A stretch of DNA of 48,610 bases from Gemmatimonadota bacterium (GCA_009692205.1 SHZR01000020.1:1-48610), one strand, 5' to 3'. Shown: positions 14,628-23,879, counted from the first letter of the stretch. A program made the numbers and translations. Notes: generated by a model from the letters alone, not told the origin.

Positions 14628-16387
14628 CCCTATCCGCCTGGTTCGCCATCGCGGTCGTGGCCGGCGTGTTCGTTCTCCTGTCGCAGGGACGCCATCCCCC
14701 GTACCGCATCATGGTCGGGGGGCTCGCGCTCCTCCTCATTACCGGGGTGATCGATGCAGGCGCCGCGATGGCGGGCTTCGGCAACGAGGGGCTCTGGACG
14801 GTGGCCGTGCTCTTCGTGGTCGCCGCGGGACTCAGGCAGACGGGCGCGCTCGCGTACTTCGTGCAGCGCGCGCTCGGGCGGCCGCGTACTGTCGGTCAAG
14901 CTCAGCGACGGCTCGTGGCTCCGGTGACGGTCGCGAGCGCGTTCATGAACAACACGCCGCTCGTCGCCATGCTCATGCCCGTGGTCATGGACTGGAGCAA
15001 GACGACAGGCATCCGACCGTCCAAGCTGCTTCTCCCCCTGAGCTACGCAGCCATCCTGGGCGGTCTCTGCACGCTCATCGGGACGAGCACGAACCTGGTC
15101 GTCAACGGACTCTTCGTCGCGGCTGGAGGGGAGGGCTTCGCGCTCTTCGACATCGCCTGGGTCGGCGTGCCGTGCGCGATCGTCGGGGTGGGCTACCTGT
15201 TGCTCGCGGGTAGGATGCTGCCGGATCGCACGACCGATCTCGCTCATCCGAGCGACCCGCGCGAGTATACGGTCGAGATGGCCGTTTCGCCCTCGGGCCC
15301 CCTCGTGGGCAAGTCCATCGAGGAAGCGGGCCTCCGGCACCTGCCGGGACTGTACCTGATGGAGATCCACCGACGGGGGCGGATCATCGCGATCGTCGAT
15401 CCCTCCGAGCGCTTCGAGCCCGGCGACCAGCTCGTCTTCGTCGGCGTCGTGACGTCCGTCGTCGACATCCAGCGGATCCCCGGGCTCGAGGTCGCGACGC
15501 ATCAGGTGTTCAAGCTCGACGCCCATCGCGCCGAGCGGTGCTTCGCCGAGGCCGTCGTCTCCCACAGCTGCCCGATTCTGGGCCAGACGATTCGCGCGGG
15601 ACGGTTCCGCAGCCGGTACGACTCCGTGGTGATCGCGGTCTCCCGCGGTGGGACGCGCGTCCCCGGCCGGATCGGCGACATCGAGCTCCAGACGGGCGAC
15701 GCCCTGCTTCTCGAGACGACCGCCTCGTTCGTCGAAGAGCAGCGCGACTCGCGTGATTTCTATCTCGTCAGCCGCCTCGGCGGGGAGGGTCCGCCCACCA
15801 CGGCGCAGGCTCCCATCGCCATCGCCATTCTGATCGCGATGGTCGTGGTCTCCGCTACCGGTCTGCTCAGCATGCTGCAGGCCGGGTTCGCGGCCGCTGC
15901 GGCCATGCTGCTCACCCGCTGCTGCTCGGAGGAGACCGCCCTCCGCAGCGCCGACTGGCCCCTCCTGTTGGCCATCGGGGCCGCGTTCGGGTTGGCGGGC
16001 GCCCTCGACACGACCGGTGCCGCGGGTGCCATGGCCGGCCAGTTGGTGTCGAGGGCCGGCACCGACCCGCTTCTCTCGCTGATCGCCATCTACGTCACGA
16101 CGATGATCCTCACGGAGATCGTGACGAACAACGCGGCCGCGGTCATCGCGTTTCCCATCGCCATGTCTACGGCCACGCAGTTGGACGCGAGCCCGCTTCC
16201 GTTCCTGATTGCGGTGATGATCGCGGCGTCGTGCGGCTTCGCCACGCCCCTCGGATACCAGACGCACCTCATGGTGTACGGCCCGGGCGGCTATCGCTTG
16301 TCCGACTTCCTGAAGATGGGCATTCCGCTGAACGTGCTCATGGCAATCGTCACCTGCGCTCTCGCGCCGCTGGCGTGGCCGTTCTAA
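14624..16387 (+). CDS. SLC13/DASS-family transporter with two RCK_C (TrkA-C) domains
   Basis: From the GTG at 14624 (GTGA overlap with the moxR stop) the protein is 587 residues. The N-terminal membrane half carries the DASS/ArsB-like motif MNNTPLVAMLMPVV and IGTSTNLVVNGLF. Two cytosolic TrkA-C domains follow at about 215-300 (VGKSIEEAGLRHLPGLYLME ... FEPGDQLVFVG) and about 310-385. Then comes the second membrane half with TEIVTNNAAAVIAFPIAMST. These Na+-coupled carriers (SAC1/YbhI type) move dicarboxylates, sulfate or similar anions. The substrate cannot be told. Finding it inside a MoxR-DUF58-transglutaminase operon is unusual. Confidence 0.88.
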   Translation: MTLSAWFAIAVVAGVFVLLSQGRHPPYRIMVGGLALLLITGVIDAGAAMAGFGNEGLWTVAVLFVVAAGLRQTGALAYFVQRALGRPRTVGQAQRRLVAPVTVASAFMNNTPLVAMLMPVVMDWSKTTGIRPSKLLLPLSYAAILGGLCTLIGTSTNLVVNGLFVAAGGEGFALFDIAWVGVPCAIVGVGYLLLAGRMLPDRTTDLAHPSDPREYTVEMAVSPSGPLVGKSIEEAGLRHLPGLYLMEIHRRGRIIAIVDPSERFEPGDQLVFVGVVTSVVDIQRIPGLEVATHQVFKLDAHRAERCFAEAVVSHSCPILGQTIRAGRFRSRYDSVVIAVSRGGTRVPGRIGDIELQTGDALLLETTASFVEEQRDSRDFYLVSRLGGEGPPTTAQAPIAIAILIAMVVVSATGLLSMLQAGFAAAAAMLLTRCCSEETALRSADWPLLLAIGAAFGLAGALDTTGAAGAMAGQLVSRAGTDPLLSLIAIYVTTMILTEIVTNNAAAVIAFPIAMSTATQLDASPLPFLIAVMIAASCGFATPLGYQTHLMVYGPGGYRLSDFLKMGIPLNVLMAIVTCALAPLAWPF

Positions 16388-17469
16388 CACGCACGCTCGG
16401 CCGGCTCCGCCACGCTTGGCGGCTATTGCGCGCGTGGCGGAGGATCTACTTCACCGGGTTCGGCCTGGCGTTCACGTTGGGGAGCATTGCGGTCGGGCTC
16501 GCCGCCATGAATACGGCCAACAACCTGCTCTACCTGCTGTTCGGATCCATGGTGGGCTTCATCGTGGTGAGCAGTTGGCTTTCCGAGCAGACCATCCGCG
16601 ACGTCCGCGTCGAGCGGGGCCACTCACACTGCGTGACCGTCGGTCAGGACCTCCGGATCCACTATCAGATCACGAACCAGAAGCGGTTCCTGTCGAGCCT
16701 CGCGATCGAGATCGTGGAGGCGGGCCTCCCCAACCACGCGTTCGTCGCGCACGCGCCGCCTCGCCGTCCCGTGAGTACGCGCTCCGTGAACAGCTTCGTG
16801 CGGCGCGGCATCTACCCGCTCGGCACCGTGACCATCTCGACATCGTTTCCGTTCGGACTCTTCCGGAAGGAGCGCGACGTCGAGATCCCCGGTGAGATCC
16901 TCGTGTGGCCGCGCACGGACCGGCGCGTGCGGGCACCCATGGCCGGCGCCGGTCGCTCAGCGCACTCCGGCGTGGCCGCGCGCGGCGCGCCCGGTGCGCG
17001 GGGCGAGTACCGCAGTGTACGAGGATATCGCCCCGGAGACGATCCGAAGGACATCCACTGGCGCTCCTCCGCCCGCTTGCGCCAGCCGGTGGTCCGGGAG
17101 TACGAAAGAGACGGGGCGGACACGCGCTGGGTCTGCCTCGACACCCGCTGCGAGCCCGGCGAGGCCGCAGAAGTCGCGGTCGAGGTCGCCGCTGCGCTGA
17201 TCGCCGACGCGGTGGCCGAGCGCCGGCCGTTTGCGCTCGTGGCAGGCGACGTGCTGCTCGCGCCCGGAGACGGCGCCGCGCACCTGGAGCGGGCGCTCGA
17301 CATCCTGGCCCGCGTCGACTTCGTGGAGTCGGGTTCGGCGCCCCATCCTCCCGTCCCCACCGCCTCGTGCATCCTCGTGGCGGTGCTGCCGAGCGGGGGC
17401 TTCGGCGACGTGTACACCGTCGGACCCGACGCGCGGCTCGATGCGGCCGCCACCCCGGCTGCCGCATGA
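16375..17469 (+). CDS. DUF58 domain membrane protein
   Basis: Taking the GTG at 16375 (13-base overlap with the transporter gene) gives 364 residues. Two N-terminal transmembrane helices (FTGFGLAFTLGSIAVGLAAM, NNLLYLLFGSMVGFIVVSSW) precede an immunoglobulin-like region, and then comes the DUF58 signature GEYRSVRGYRPGDDPKDIHW followed by RSSARLRQPVVREYE. The C-terminal part is a degenerate VWA-like domain. DUF58 proteins are routine partners of MoxR ATPases. Its stop overlaps the ATG of the transglutaminase gene. Role: probably an envelope-associated regulator or activation platform, by family context only. Confidence 0.88.
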   Translation: MAVLTRTLGRLRHAWRLLRAWRRIYFTGFGLAFTLGSIAVGLAAMNTANNLLYLLFGSMVGFIVVSSWLSEQTIRDVRVERGHSHCVTVGQDLRIHYQITNQKRFLSSLAIEIVEAGLPNHAFVAHAPPRRPVSTRSVNSFVRRGIYPLGTVTISTSFPFGLFRKERDVEIPGEILVWPRTDRRVRAPMAGAGRSAHSGVAARGAPGARGEYRSVRGYRPGDDPKDIHWRSSARLRQPVVREYERDGADTRWVCLDTRCEPGEAAEVAVEVAAALIADAVAERRPFALVAGDVLLAPGDGAAHLERALDILARVDFVESGSAPHPPVPTASCILVAVLPSGGFGDVYTVGPDARLDAAATPAAA

Positions 17470-19475
17470 ATCTGCGCCTCCTCCACCGGCGGCTCGCCGT
17501 GCTCATGAGCCTCGCGGGGCTCATCGGCTTTGCGGGGGGCGCGGGCTTCGAGCCGATCTCGGCCGTGCTCGCTGCGGGCGCGCTCGTCACCGCACTCTAC
17601 TGGCACCCCGACCCGAGGCTTTCCCTGCGCCTCGAGCGGCTCTGGCTGCCGCTCGCCGCCATCCTCGTCGTCAGGGCGCTGTTCCACGTGTTCCTGATAC
17701 GGGATGACGTGGTCATTCCGGTCGTCGACCTCCTGCTGCTCCTGCTGGCGGCCGAGGCACTCCGCTCGCTCGATGCGCCCAACGACATGCGGCTGTACGC
17801 GCTCTCGTTCGCGCTCATCCTCGCGTCGACGGCGTACCGCCCAGGCGTTCTGTTCCTGGTCGCGTTCGTGTCCTACATCGTGCTCGCGACCCTGGCGCTC
17901 ATGGTCGGCCTCGTGAGGCGGAAGGCCGAGCGGCACGGCGTGCGCGAAGTTCCGCTCGGGCGCGGAGTGGTCGCCACCACGGGGGTGCTCTCCGGGGTCA
18001 TCCTCCTCATCGCGATGGCCATCTTCGTGTCGTTCCCGCGCGTGTCCCAGGGATGGGCCGGGCGGGGCGAGGTCCTCGCGACGTCCATTGCCGGGTTCAG
18101 CGACCAGATCTCCATCGGCGAGCACGGCTCGACCATCCGGGGCAATCCCGAGATCGTGCTACGCGTCGAGTTCTTGAGCGGCGTGCCCGACGACATCGGG
18201 GGCCTGCGCTGGAGAGGGCGCTCGTACGACCACTTCGACGGCGTGCGCTGGACGCGCTCGGGCGGCATCCCGCCTTCGGGCGGACCCACCCAGTGGTATC
18301 AGGAGCGGTGGAGCGGGGAGGTCATCGAGCAGCGCATCTACGCATCTCCGCTAGACGTGCGGGTGCTCTTCGCGCTCCACCCGGCGCTCGGCTTCGACGC
18401 GGAGAGCGGCATCCAGCCGCTCTTCGACAACGCGGGCGACTTCATCTACTGGGGGTCGGCGGCGCCAGTCTACAAGGTGCTCTCGCCGGCTTCTCCGCCG
18501 CCGCCCGACACGCTCCGCGCGGCACGCCGTGGGTACGCGCCGGCGGATCGCTTCTTCCTCCAGATCCCGCGGCTCGATCCGCGCATCGTCGCGCTGGCGG
18601 ACTCGCTGACCGCGGGCCTCGACAACCGCTACGACCAGGCCGTGGCCATCGAGAGCTACCTGCGCACGTTCGAGTACACGCGCGACCTACCCGCCACGGC
18701 GGCGGAGACGTCCCTCGAGCACTTCCTGTTCGAGCGGCGCGCCGGCCACTGCGAGTATTTCAGCACGGCGATGGTCGTGCTGCTCCGCAGCGTGGGCATC
18801 CAGGCTCGCAACGTGAACGGGTTCCTGGGCGGGCAGTGGAGTCAGTTCGGCGACTACCTGGTGGTCACGCAGAACGAGGCACATTCCTGGGTCGAGGTGT
18901 GGTTCCCCGGTTACGGCTGGGTCACGTTCGACCCCACGCCGCCGGGCTCAGCGTCCACGGAGACCTTCGCGGCGTGGTTCTGGCCCGGGCGGATTCTCTT
19001 CGACGGGCTCCAGCACCGCTGGAACAAGTGGGTGCTCGACTACAGCGTGGAGAACCAGATCGGCATCTTCGCGGGCCTCTTCGACGAGCGCGAACCGGAG
19101 GCGGCGGGCGGGACTTCGGCGTCGTCGAGGGATGTGCGGGGCTACTGGGGCGTGGCGCTCCTCGTGCTGCTCGTCGCCGCGGGCGTCTCCTGGGCGCGCA
19201 GCGACCGGACGCGGTCGAGTCCCACGACCGCGATGTACCTCCAGCTCCGCACCGCTTGCGCGCGCGCCGGGTTGGCCGTCGCGCCCGGGCTGACACCCCT
19301 CGCGCTCGCGCAGCGCGTCCGCCATGAACGCGGCGCTGCCGGACCGCCGGCCAAGCGCGTCGTGGACATCTACCTGCGAGCGCGCTATGGCCGCGAGAGG
19401 CTCGGCGACTCCGATCTCCGCGAGATGCGCGAGGCGCTCAAGGCGACGCGGCGGCGGCTGAGGGAGCGACGGTAA
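17466..19475 (+). CDS. TgpA-like transmembrane transglutaminase (DUF3488/transglutaminase/DUF4129)
   Basis: 669 residues from the ATG at 17466 (ATGA overlap). N-terminal helices cover residues 1-190 (DUF3488 region). A periplasmic loop carries the transglutaminase core with the catalytic Cys in RAGHCEYFSTAMVVLLRSVG, His in EAHSWVEVWFPGYGW and Asp in VTFDPTPP. After that comes one more helix (WGVALLVLLVAAGVSWA) and a DUF4129-like cytoplasmic tail. TgpA of Pseudomonas is an essential periplasmic transglutaminase. It is the last gene of the moxR operon. Confidence 0.9.
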   Translation: MNLRLLHRRLAVLMSLAGLIGFAGGAGFEPISAVLAAGALVTALYWHPDPRLSLRLERLWLPLAAILVVRALFHVFLIRDDVVIPVVDLLLLLLAAEALRSLDAPNDMRLYALSFALILASTAYRPGVLFLVAFVSYIVLATLALMVGLVRRKAERHGVREVPLGRGVVATTGVLSGVILLIAMAIFVSFPRVSQGWAGRGEVLATSIAGFSDQISIGEHGSTIRGNPEIVLRVEFLSGVPDDIGGLRWRGRSYDHFDGVRWTRSGGIPPSGGPTQWYQERWSGEVIEQRIYASPLDVRVLFALHPALGFDAESGIQPLFDNAGDFIYWGSAAPVYKVLSPASPPPPDTLRAARRGYAPADRFFLQIPRLDPRIVALADSLTAGLDNRYDQAVAIESYLRTFEYTRDLPATAAETSLEHFLFERRAGHCEYFSTAMVVLLRSVGIQARNVNGFLGGQWSQFGDYLVVTQNEAHSWVEVWFPGYGWVTFDPTPPGSASTETFAAWFWPGRILFDGLQHRWNKWVLDYSVENQIGIFAGLFDEREPEAAGGTSASSRDVRGYWGVALLVLLVAAGVSWARSDRTRSSPTTAMYLQLRTACARAGLAVAPGLTPLALAQRVRHERGAAGPPAKRVVDIYLRARYGRERLGDSDLREMREALKATRRRLRERR

Positions 19476-19483
19476 CGCTCGCG

Positions 19484-19504
19484 GGCCGCTGCCGGGCTGC
19501 GGCC
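19484..19504 (+). terminator. Weak hairpin after the tgpA-like gene
   Basis: GGCCGC and GCGGCC (6-bp stem, 9-base loop) begin nine bases after the operon's last stop. There is no T-tract, so an intrinsic terminator is only a possibility. Confidence 0.25.
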
Positions 19505-19563
19505 GGCGCGAACGGGCTCGCGAGTGTTGAACTTCGGAGCCGTTCGCCCTTATCGTACCACCC

Positions 19564-19866
19564 ATGAGCGCACCCCAGCACAGCCGTACCACGAGTCAGG
19601 TCGGGGGCGTCCACGTCGGCACGATCGCACACGAAGGGCTGCTCTGGGACGCCTATCTCGAGTTCGCCGACGACCCCCGTCGGCCGCTGAGCTTCCGTGG
19701 ACGAGTGCGCTTCGATCGCGCGGCGGGTCCGGACGGGGCGGGCGAGTCGGCCCAGACCACCGTCATCATCATCGAGGAGAGCTACGAAGAGGCGATCGCC
19801 AAGGCGCGCTCGATGGACGACCGCCAACTCTCGGCTCTGCTCAGGTCGGCGCTGCCGGAGAAGTAG
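19564..19866 (+). CDS. Hypothetical 100-residue protein
   Basis: Not recognised. A soluble acidic protein with no signal peptide, transmembrane helix or Cys. The core reads as beta-rich (VGGVHVGTIAHEGLLWDAYL, PLSFRGRVRFDRAAG, TTVIIIEESYEEAIAKARSM) followed by a helix, which could be a small two-layer sandwich. It stands alone on the plus strand, 88 bases after the transglutaminase gene, and starts with a normal ATG. Composition and codon pattern match neighbours, so I take it as real. No function is proposed. Confidence 0.6.
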   Translation: MSAPQHSRTTSQVGGVHVGTIAHEGLLWDAYLEFADDPRRPLSFRGRVRFDRAAGPDGAGESAQTTVIIIEESYEEAIAKARSMDDRQLSALLRSALPEK

Positions 19867-19875
19867 GGGGCGGCG

Positions 19876-20022
19876 TCAGTATTCGGGCCATGCCGTGATC
19901 TCGGCGGCAAACCCTTCCTCTGCGAGCGCCTTCTCTTCAGAAGGGTCGAGCTTGCCGGCTTCTCGCGCCAATCTGATGCAAGCGGGGCGTTTCCGAGTCT
20001 CAGCGATTTTGGTCTTGGGCAT
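19876..20022 (-). CDS. 48-residue protein resembling the C-terminus of MazE/CopG-type antitoxins
   Basis: An ATG at 20022 opens a 48-codon frame ending at TGA 19876: MPKTKIAETRKRPACIRLAR, then EAGKLDPSEEKALAEEGFAA and a final WPEY. The LDPxEExALAEEG...WPEY ending is what I know from the tails of RHH antitoxins paired with MazF-like toxins, so this is either a stand-alone small antitoxin-like protein or a truncated one. It lies 30 bases downstream of the AbrB-like gene on the same strand. No toxin gene is adjacent. Confidence 0.45.
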   Translation of the reverse strand: MPKTKIAETRKRPACIRLAREAGKLDPSEEKALAEEGFAAEITAWPEY

Positions 20023-20052
20023 CGTCCGGCCGGAGGGGTGCGTGGCCAGCGC

Positions 20053-20292
20053 TCAGTCGTCTAGGTCCGCGAAGAGCTCGTCGGTGGAATCGAAGGCCTT
20101 CACGTTTCGACCGGCTTCCGCGTCCCGAAGAGTCTTGGCGGTTACAAGATTGGGAGCCACGAGGACCCTCGGCTCGAGAACGACGGTGCCGTCCTCGAAC
20201 TCCTTCACGTGGTAATGCTCGTAACCGGCGTCCCGAATGGTCAGACGCTTCCTCGAGTCGAGCCTGGCATCGTACTCCCGAAGCCCAGCCAT
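20053..20292 (-). CDS. Small AbrB/MazE-like protein
   Basis: Starting at the ATG at 20292 the product has 79 residues. The N-terminus YDARLDSRKRLTIRDAGYEH has the DSRKRLTI strand pattern of SpoVT-AbrB/MazE swapped-hairpin proteins. It is followed by YHVKEFEDGTVVLEPRVLVA, a motif found in small orphan proteins next to toxin-like genes, and an acidic tail ending ELFADLDD. Probably a DNA-binding antitoxin-like protein. The frame is open to 20370, but I use the internal ATG because the extra residues do not fit the family. Confidence 0.6.
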   Translation of the reverse strand: MAGLREYDARLDSRKRLTIRDAGYEHYHVKEFEDGTVVLEPRVLVAPNLVTAKTLRDAEAGRNVKAFDSTDELFADLDD

Positions 20293-20384
20293 ATATCGTC
20301 CCACTGTGGGTATTCCCACCGAGAGCTTACCTGACGGTGCGTCGGCACGCAATGGATCGGGGGCACCCACGCGATGACCCCCGC

Positions 20385-21575
20385 CTACCCCGCCTTCACG
20401 ACCTCTCTACGCGTCGGCTCCCAGAGCGCATCCTCACCCCCCGCGAGCACTCTCAGGAGGGCGTGCGCGGCTGCCAGATTCCCGGCGATCAGGAAGGCAG
20501 GCGCGGCGAAGAGCTCGGGTACGCCCGCTCGGTCGGACTGCAACCAACCGACCGTCCCGAGCGCCATCACGACGAGGGCCAGCCCGATGGCGGCGCGCGC
20601 CCAGAGGTAAACGGGCGCGAGCGCAACCAGAGCCAAGAGCGCCGCCAGCGCCGCCCACGGAAGCATCCAACGGCAGACCTTGTGGCTCAGGAGCATCCAA
20701 GCGAACACGCCCTCGCTGAGGGGGTTCATGAGCCGGCGCTTGTACCACAGCGTGCGCATCCCGCGTGCGATCGTGCGGACCTTGCGCCGGTACTCCTTCC
20801 GCAGCGACTGGCCCCTCGGGACCAGGCACAGAGCTTCTGATACTGAAACCGCACGGTAGCCGTGCTCACGCGCGTGCAGCGCCGAGGCGAAGTCCCGGCT
20901 CAGGGTGCCGGGAAGCGGCAGGCTGTGCAGGCGCGCGCGGATCGCATAGAAGCACCCCGCCGCGCCGATGATGCCCGACACGCGCGTCTCCAGATCGCCC
21001 ACGGTCATCTCGTAGCCCACGTACCCGGACTCGCCGCGGTTCGCGTCGGCTCCCTCCGCTCCCACGCTCACGTCTCGCCCCGACGCACACCCCACCGTCG
21101 GATCGCGCATCGCCGCCACCAGCGGCTTGAGCGACCCCGGCAGAATGCGTGTCGACGCATCGGTGTTCACGACGATCTCGCCTCGCAGGAGCTCGGACGC
21201 CGCGTTCTCGGCCTTCATCTTGCCGCCGCGCACCGCCATGCGGAGCAACTCGATCCCCTGATCGGCGTACTCGGCGACGATCGCGTCCGTGCGGTCGGTC
21301 GATCCGTCGGAGATGATCAGGACCTGCAGTCGGTCCCGTGGATAGTCGAGCGCGAGCAGGCTCTTGATGAGCTCCCGGATCTGCGCCTCTTCGTTGTACG
21401 CGGAGATGCTGATGGAGACCAAGGGCCAGTCGCCTGCCGCTTGACCGGCAGCGGGAGGCAGGCGGCGGAAGCGCCCCGCGAGCCACAGCGCGAGCGGATA
21501 CCCCGCGTACGTGTAGAGCAGTAGAGCGAGGCTGAGCCCCAGGACCCAGAGCGCGAGAGCGGTCACCTCAGTCAT
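20385..21575 (-). CDS. Family 2 glycosyltransferase (membrane-associated, cellulose synthase-like)
   Basis: 396 residues: one N-terminal helix (LWVLGLSLALLLYTYAGYPL), a GT-A catalytic domain with VSISISAYNEEAQIRELIKS, the nucleotide-binding IISDGSTDRT, VVNTDAST as the metal-binding acid motif, and KEYRRKVRTIARGM in the place of the QxxRW region. Three C-terminal helices follow. This architecture fits processive or lipid-linked glycosyl transfer at the inner membrane. The acceptor is unknown. It lies 16 bases after an ABC permease gene on the same strand and may be co-transcribed with it. Confidence 0.88.
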   Translation of the reverse strand: MTEVTALALWVLGLSLALLLYTYAGYPLALWLAGRFRRLPPAAGQAAGDWPLVSISISAYNEEAQIRELIKSLLALDYPRDRLQVLIISDGSTDRTDAIVAEYADQGIELLRMAVRGGKMKAENAASELLRGEIVVNTDASTRILPGSLKPLVAAMRDPTVGCASGRDVSVGAEGADANRGESGYVGYEMTVGDLETRVSGIIGAAGCFYAIRARLHSLPLPGTLSRDFASALHAREHGYRAVSVSEALCLVPRGQSLRKEYRRKVRTIARGMRTLWYKRRLMNPLSEGVFAWMLLSHKVCRWMLPWAALAALLALVALAPVYLWARAAIGLALVVMALGTVGWLQSDRAGVPELFAAPAFLIAGNLAAAHALLRVLAGGEDALWEPTRREVVKAG

Positions 21576-21591
21576 GGTGACAAAGTAATGC

Positions 21592-22839
21592 TCACGCCTC
21601 TCGCACCCACCTCCACAGCTCGGGGAGCGTGGGCCGCTTGCCGGTCATGAGGATCCCCGTCTTGTAGATCCGGCCGGCGAGCCACGCGATCGCGATCACG
21701 GCGAGCGCCATCAGCACGAACGAGAGCGCGACCTGCCACGCCGGCGCGCCCCCACTCGCCACGCGCGCCCACATCAGGATGGGCGAGAACAGCGGGAAGA
21801 GTGAAAGACCCGTGGACATGGAGCTGGTCGGGTCTTGGATGACGGGCATGACCAAGATGATCGGCGCCACGATGAACACCACCAGCGGGACCTGCGCTTG
21901 CTGGGCCTCCTCGTCGGAGTTGCACATCGCTCCCACGGAGGCGTAGAGCCCCGAGTACATGAAGAATCCCAGCACGAAGAAGGCGACGAACAGGGAGAGG
22001 AGGCCGACCCCCGGGAGCACGTCGGCGATCTGTTCGAATCCCCCGAGCTCGGGACGAGCGGCGAGGATCGCCGGGATTCCCGCCGTAGCCAGGAGCGCGC
22101 CCGAGGCGAGCCAGACGGCCACCTGGGTGAGACTCACCGCGCCAACGCCCACGATCTTGCCGAGCATGAGGTGCCAGGGCTTCATGGACGAGATGATGAC
22201 CTCGACGATGCGGCTGGTCTTCTCCTCGAGCGTCGCGCGCATGACCGCCACGGCGTAGATCAGGATGACCATATAGAGGAAGAACGCGCCGAAGTACGCG
22301 ACCACGAAGCGCGGGTCCTCCGTGCCGGAGGCGTCAGAGAGGACCTCCACCCTGAGCTCCCCTCCGCTCATGATCGCGTCCGCGTCGACGCCGCTCCGCT
22401 CGAGCGCGTTCTCGAGCGCTGCCCGCGAGATGGCGCTGCGCAGCGTGAGTGTCCTGAGCGCCGACGGCCGCGTCGGGACATACAGGACGGCCTCCCCCGT
22501 TTCGACGGTGCGCTCGTCGAGCACCACGAATCCACCGATATCCTCCGCCTCGACGCGTTCCGTGAGGACCGCCACCACGTCGCTCGTCCACGGCTCCGAA
22601 TGGACGTTCCAGCCGCCCGTCTCGAGCTCGGGCGCGAGCCGCTCGTACAGGACGCCGCTGGCATCCACGATCGCAATGGTGCGCTCGGCATCTTCGCTCC
22701 TCGACGCCATGTAGATGGGCACCACGAAGAGCAAAGCCATGAGCAGGGGGCCGGCGACCGTCCCGAAGATGAACCACTTCGAGCGGACCCTCTGCAGGTA
22801 CTCGCGGCGGACGACCGCCCAGACGTTGGGCCACATCAT
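21592..22839 (-). CDS. ABC-2 type transporter permease (NatB-like)
   Basis: 415 residues. The N-terminal helix (KWFIFGTVAGPLLMALLFVV) is followed by a large extracytoplasmic domain of about 150 residues and then five to six helices. The second block begins RFVVAYFGAFFLYMVILIYA, then RATLEEKTSRIVEVIISSMK, the hallmark of the NatB/ABC-2 Na+ efflux or export permease family. Its ATG overlaps the stop of the ATPase gene. Substrate unknown; NatAB exports Na+ in Bacillus but many relatives export other compounds. Confidence 0.9.
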   Translation of the reverse strand: MMWPNVWAVVRREYLQRVRSKWFIFGTVAGPLLMALLFVVPIYMASRSEDAERTIAIVDASGVLYERLAPELETGGWNVHSEPWTSDVVAVLTERVEAEDIGGFVVLDERTVETGEAVLYVPTRPSALRTLTLRSAISRAALENALERSGVDADAIMSGGELRVEVLSDASGTEDPRFVVAYFGAFFLYMVILIYAVAVMRATLEEKTSRIVEVIISSMKPWHLMLGKIVGVGAVSLTQVAVWLASGALLATAGIPAILAARPELGGFEQIADVLPGVGLLSLFVAFFVLGFFMYSGLYASVGAMCNSDEEAQQAQVPLVVFIVAPIILVMPVIQDPTSSMSTGLSLFPLFSPILMWARVASGGAPAWQVALSFVLMALAVIAIAWLAGRIYKTGILMTGKRPTLPELWRWVREA

Positions 22840-23798
22840 GCTCGCGCGCCTCCGGCGGTCGTGGGCATGCCCGCGTCACCGACGCTGTCGGCGCCGGCAT
22901 AGCGGACGAAGATGTCGTGCAGGCGCGGCTCGACCAGATCGAACCGCAGGATCTCCGCTCGCGCCTCGACCCCTCGCCGGAGGATCGCCTGATGATCGGC
23001 CCCCTCGTTCAGGATGAGGTGCACCCCGCCGTTCACCTGCTCGATCCGTTTCACTTCGGGGCCCGCGAGCCACCGGTCGGATCCCCGGAACTCGACCGCC
23101 ACCACGCCCTTGCGCTCCGAGGCCTTCAACTCGCGCAGGTCGGCATCGAGCACTTTATGCGCCTTCGAGATCAGGAAGACGCGTTCGCAGAGTCGCTCCG
23201 CGTGATCCATGAGATGCGTCGAGAAGAGCACGGTGGTCCCCTTCGAGCGGAAGTCCCGCACGATCTCCTCGAGCACGTCCTGGTTGATGGGGTCGAGGCC
23301 GCTGAAGGGCTCATCGAGGATGAGCAGCTCGGGCTCGTGGATCACGGTGCCGATGAACTGGATCTTCTGCTGCATGCCCTTGGAGAGGTCCTCGACCCTC
23401 TTGTCGGCCCACTCGGGGAGGCCGAGGCGTTCGAGCCACGACAGGGCCCTGCGCTTCCCCTCCGCGCGCGGCACGCCACGGATCTCTCCGAGGAACACCA
23501 AGAACTCGAGGCACTTCATCTTCTTGTAGACGCCGCGCTCTTCCGGCAGATAGCCGACCTTCGTGCGGCGCGTGACGTCGGGATCGGAGCCGAAGAGCGA
23601 CACGGAGCCCTCGTCGGGCCTGAGGATCCCCATGATCATGCGGATGGTGGTCGTCTTCCCGGACCCGTTGGGGCCGAGCAGGCCGCAGATGACCCCCTTC
23701 GGCACCTCCAAATCGAGGTTCGACACCGCCGTCCGCTTGCCGAAGCGCTTGGTGACGCCCTCGAGCCGCACGGCGAAGCCATTTTCTCCGGTCGTCAT
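22836..23798 (-). CDS. ABC transporter ATP-binding protein (NatA-like)
   Basis: 320 residues with Walker A GPNGSGKTTT, signature LSKGMQQKI, Walker B LLILDEPFSGLDP and H-loop FSTHLMDHAE. A C-terminal DUF4162-like extension of about 85 residues is typical of NatA/CcmA-type exporters. It couples to the permease gene just downstream (ATGA overlap). First gene of a probable three-gene unit: ATPase, permease, glycosyltransferase. Confidence 0.92.
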   Translation of the reverse strand: MTTGENGFAVRLEGVTKRFGKRTAVSNLDLEVPKGVICGLLGPNGSGKTTTIRMIMGILRPDEGSVSLFGSDPDVTRRTKVGYLPEERGVYKKMKCLEFLVFLGEIRGVPRAEGKRRALSWLERLGLPEWADKRVEDLSKGMQQKIQFIGTVIHEPELLILDEPFSGLDPINQDVLEEIVRDFRSKGTTVLFSTHLMDHAERLCERVFLISKAHKVLDADLRELKASERKGVVAVEFRGSDRWLAGPEVKRIEQVNGGVHLILNEGADHQAILRRGVEARAEILRFDLVEPRLHDIFVRYAGADSVGDAGMPTTAGGARA

Positions 23799-23879
23799 TC
23801 GACTCCGTTGCGGGTTGGAGGCACCGTGCCCAGCGTGTGGACCGTACGACTTTACGCGTAAGTGCCTTCAGGGTTGTCA

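Noticed and set aside
14630-16390. 586-residue open frame antisense to the SLC13 gene
   Set aside because: Composition is Arg/Glu/His-rich with no domain, a common mirror of GC-rich coding sequence. The sense strand encodes a clear transporter.
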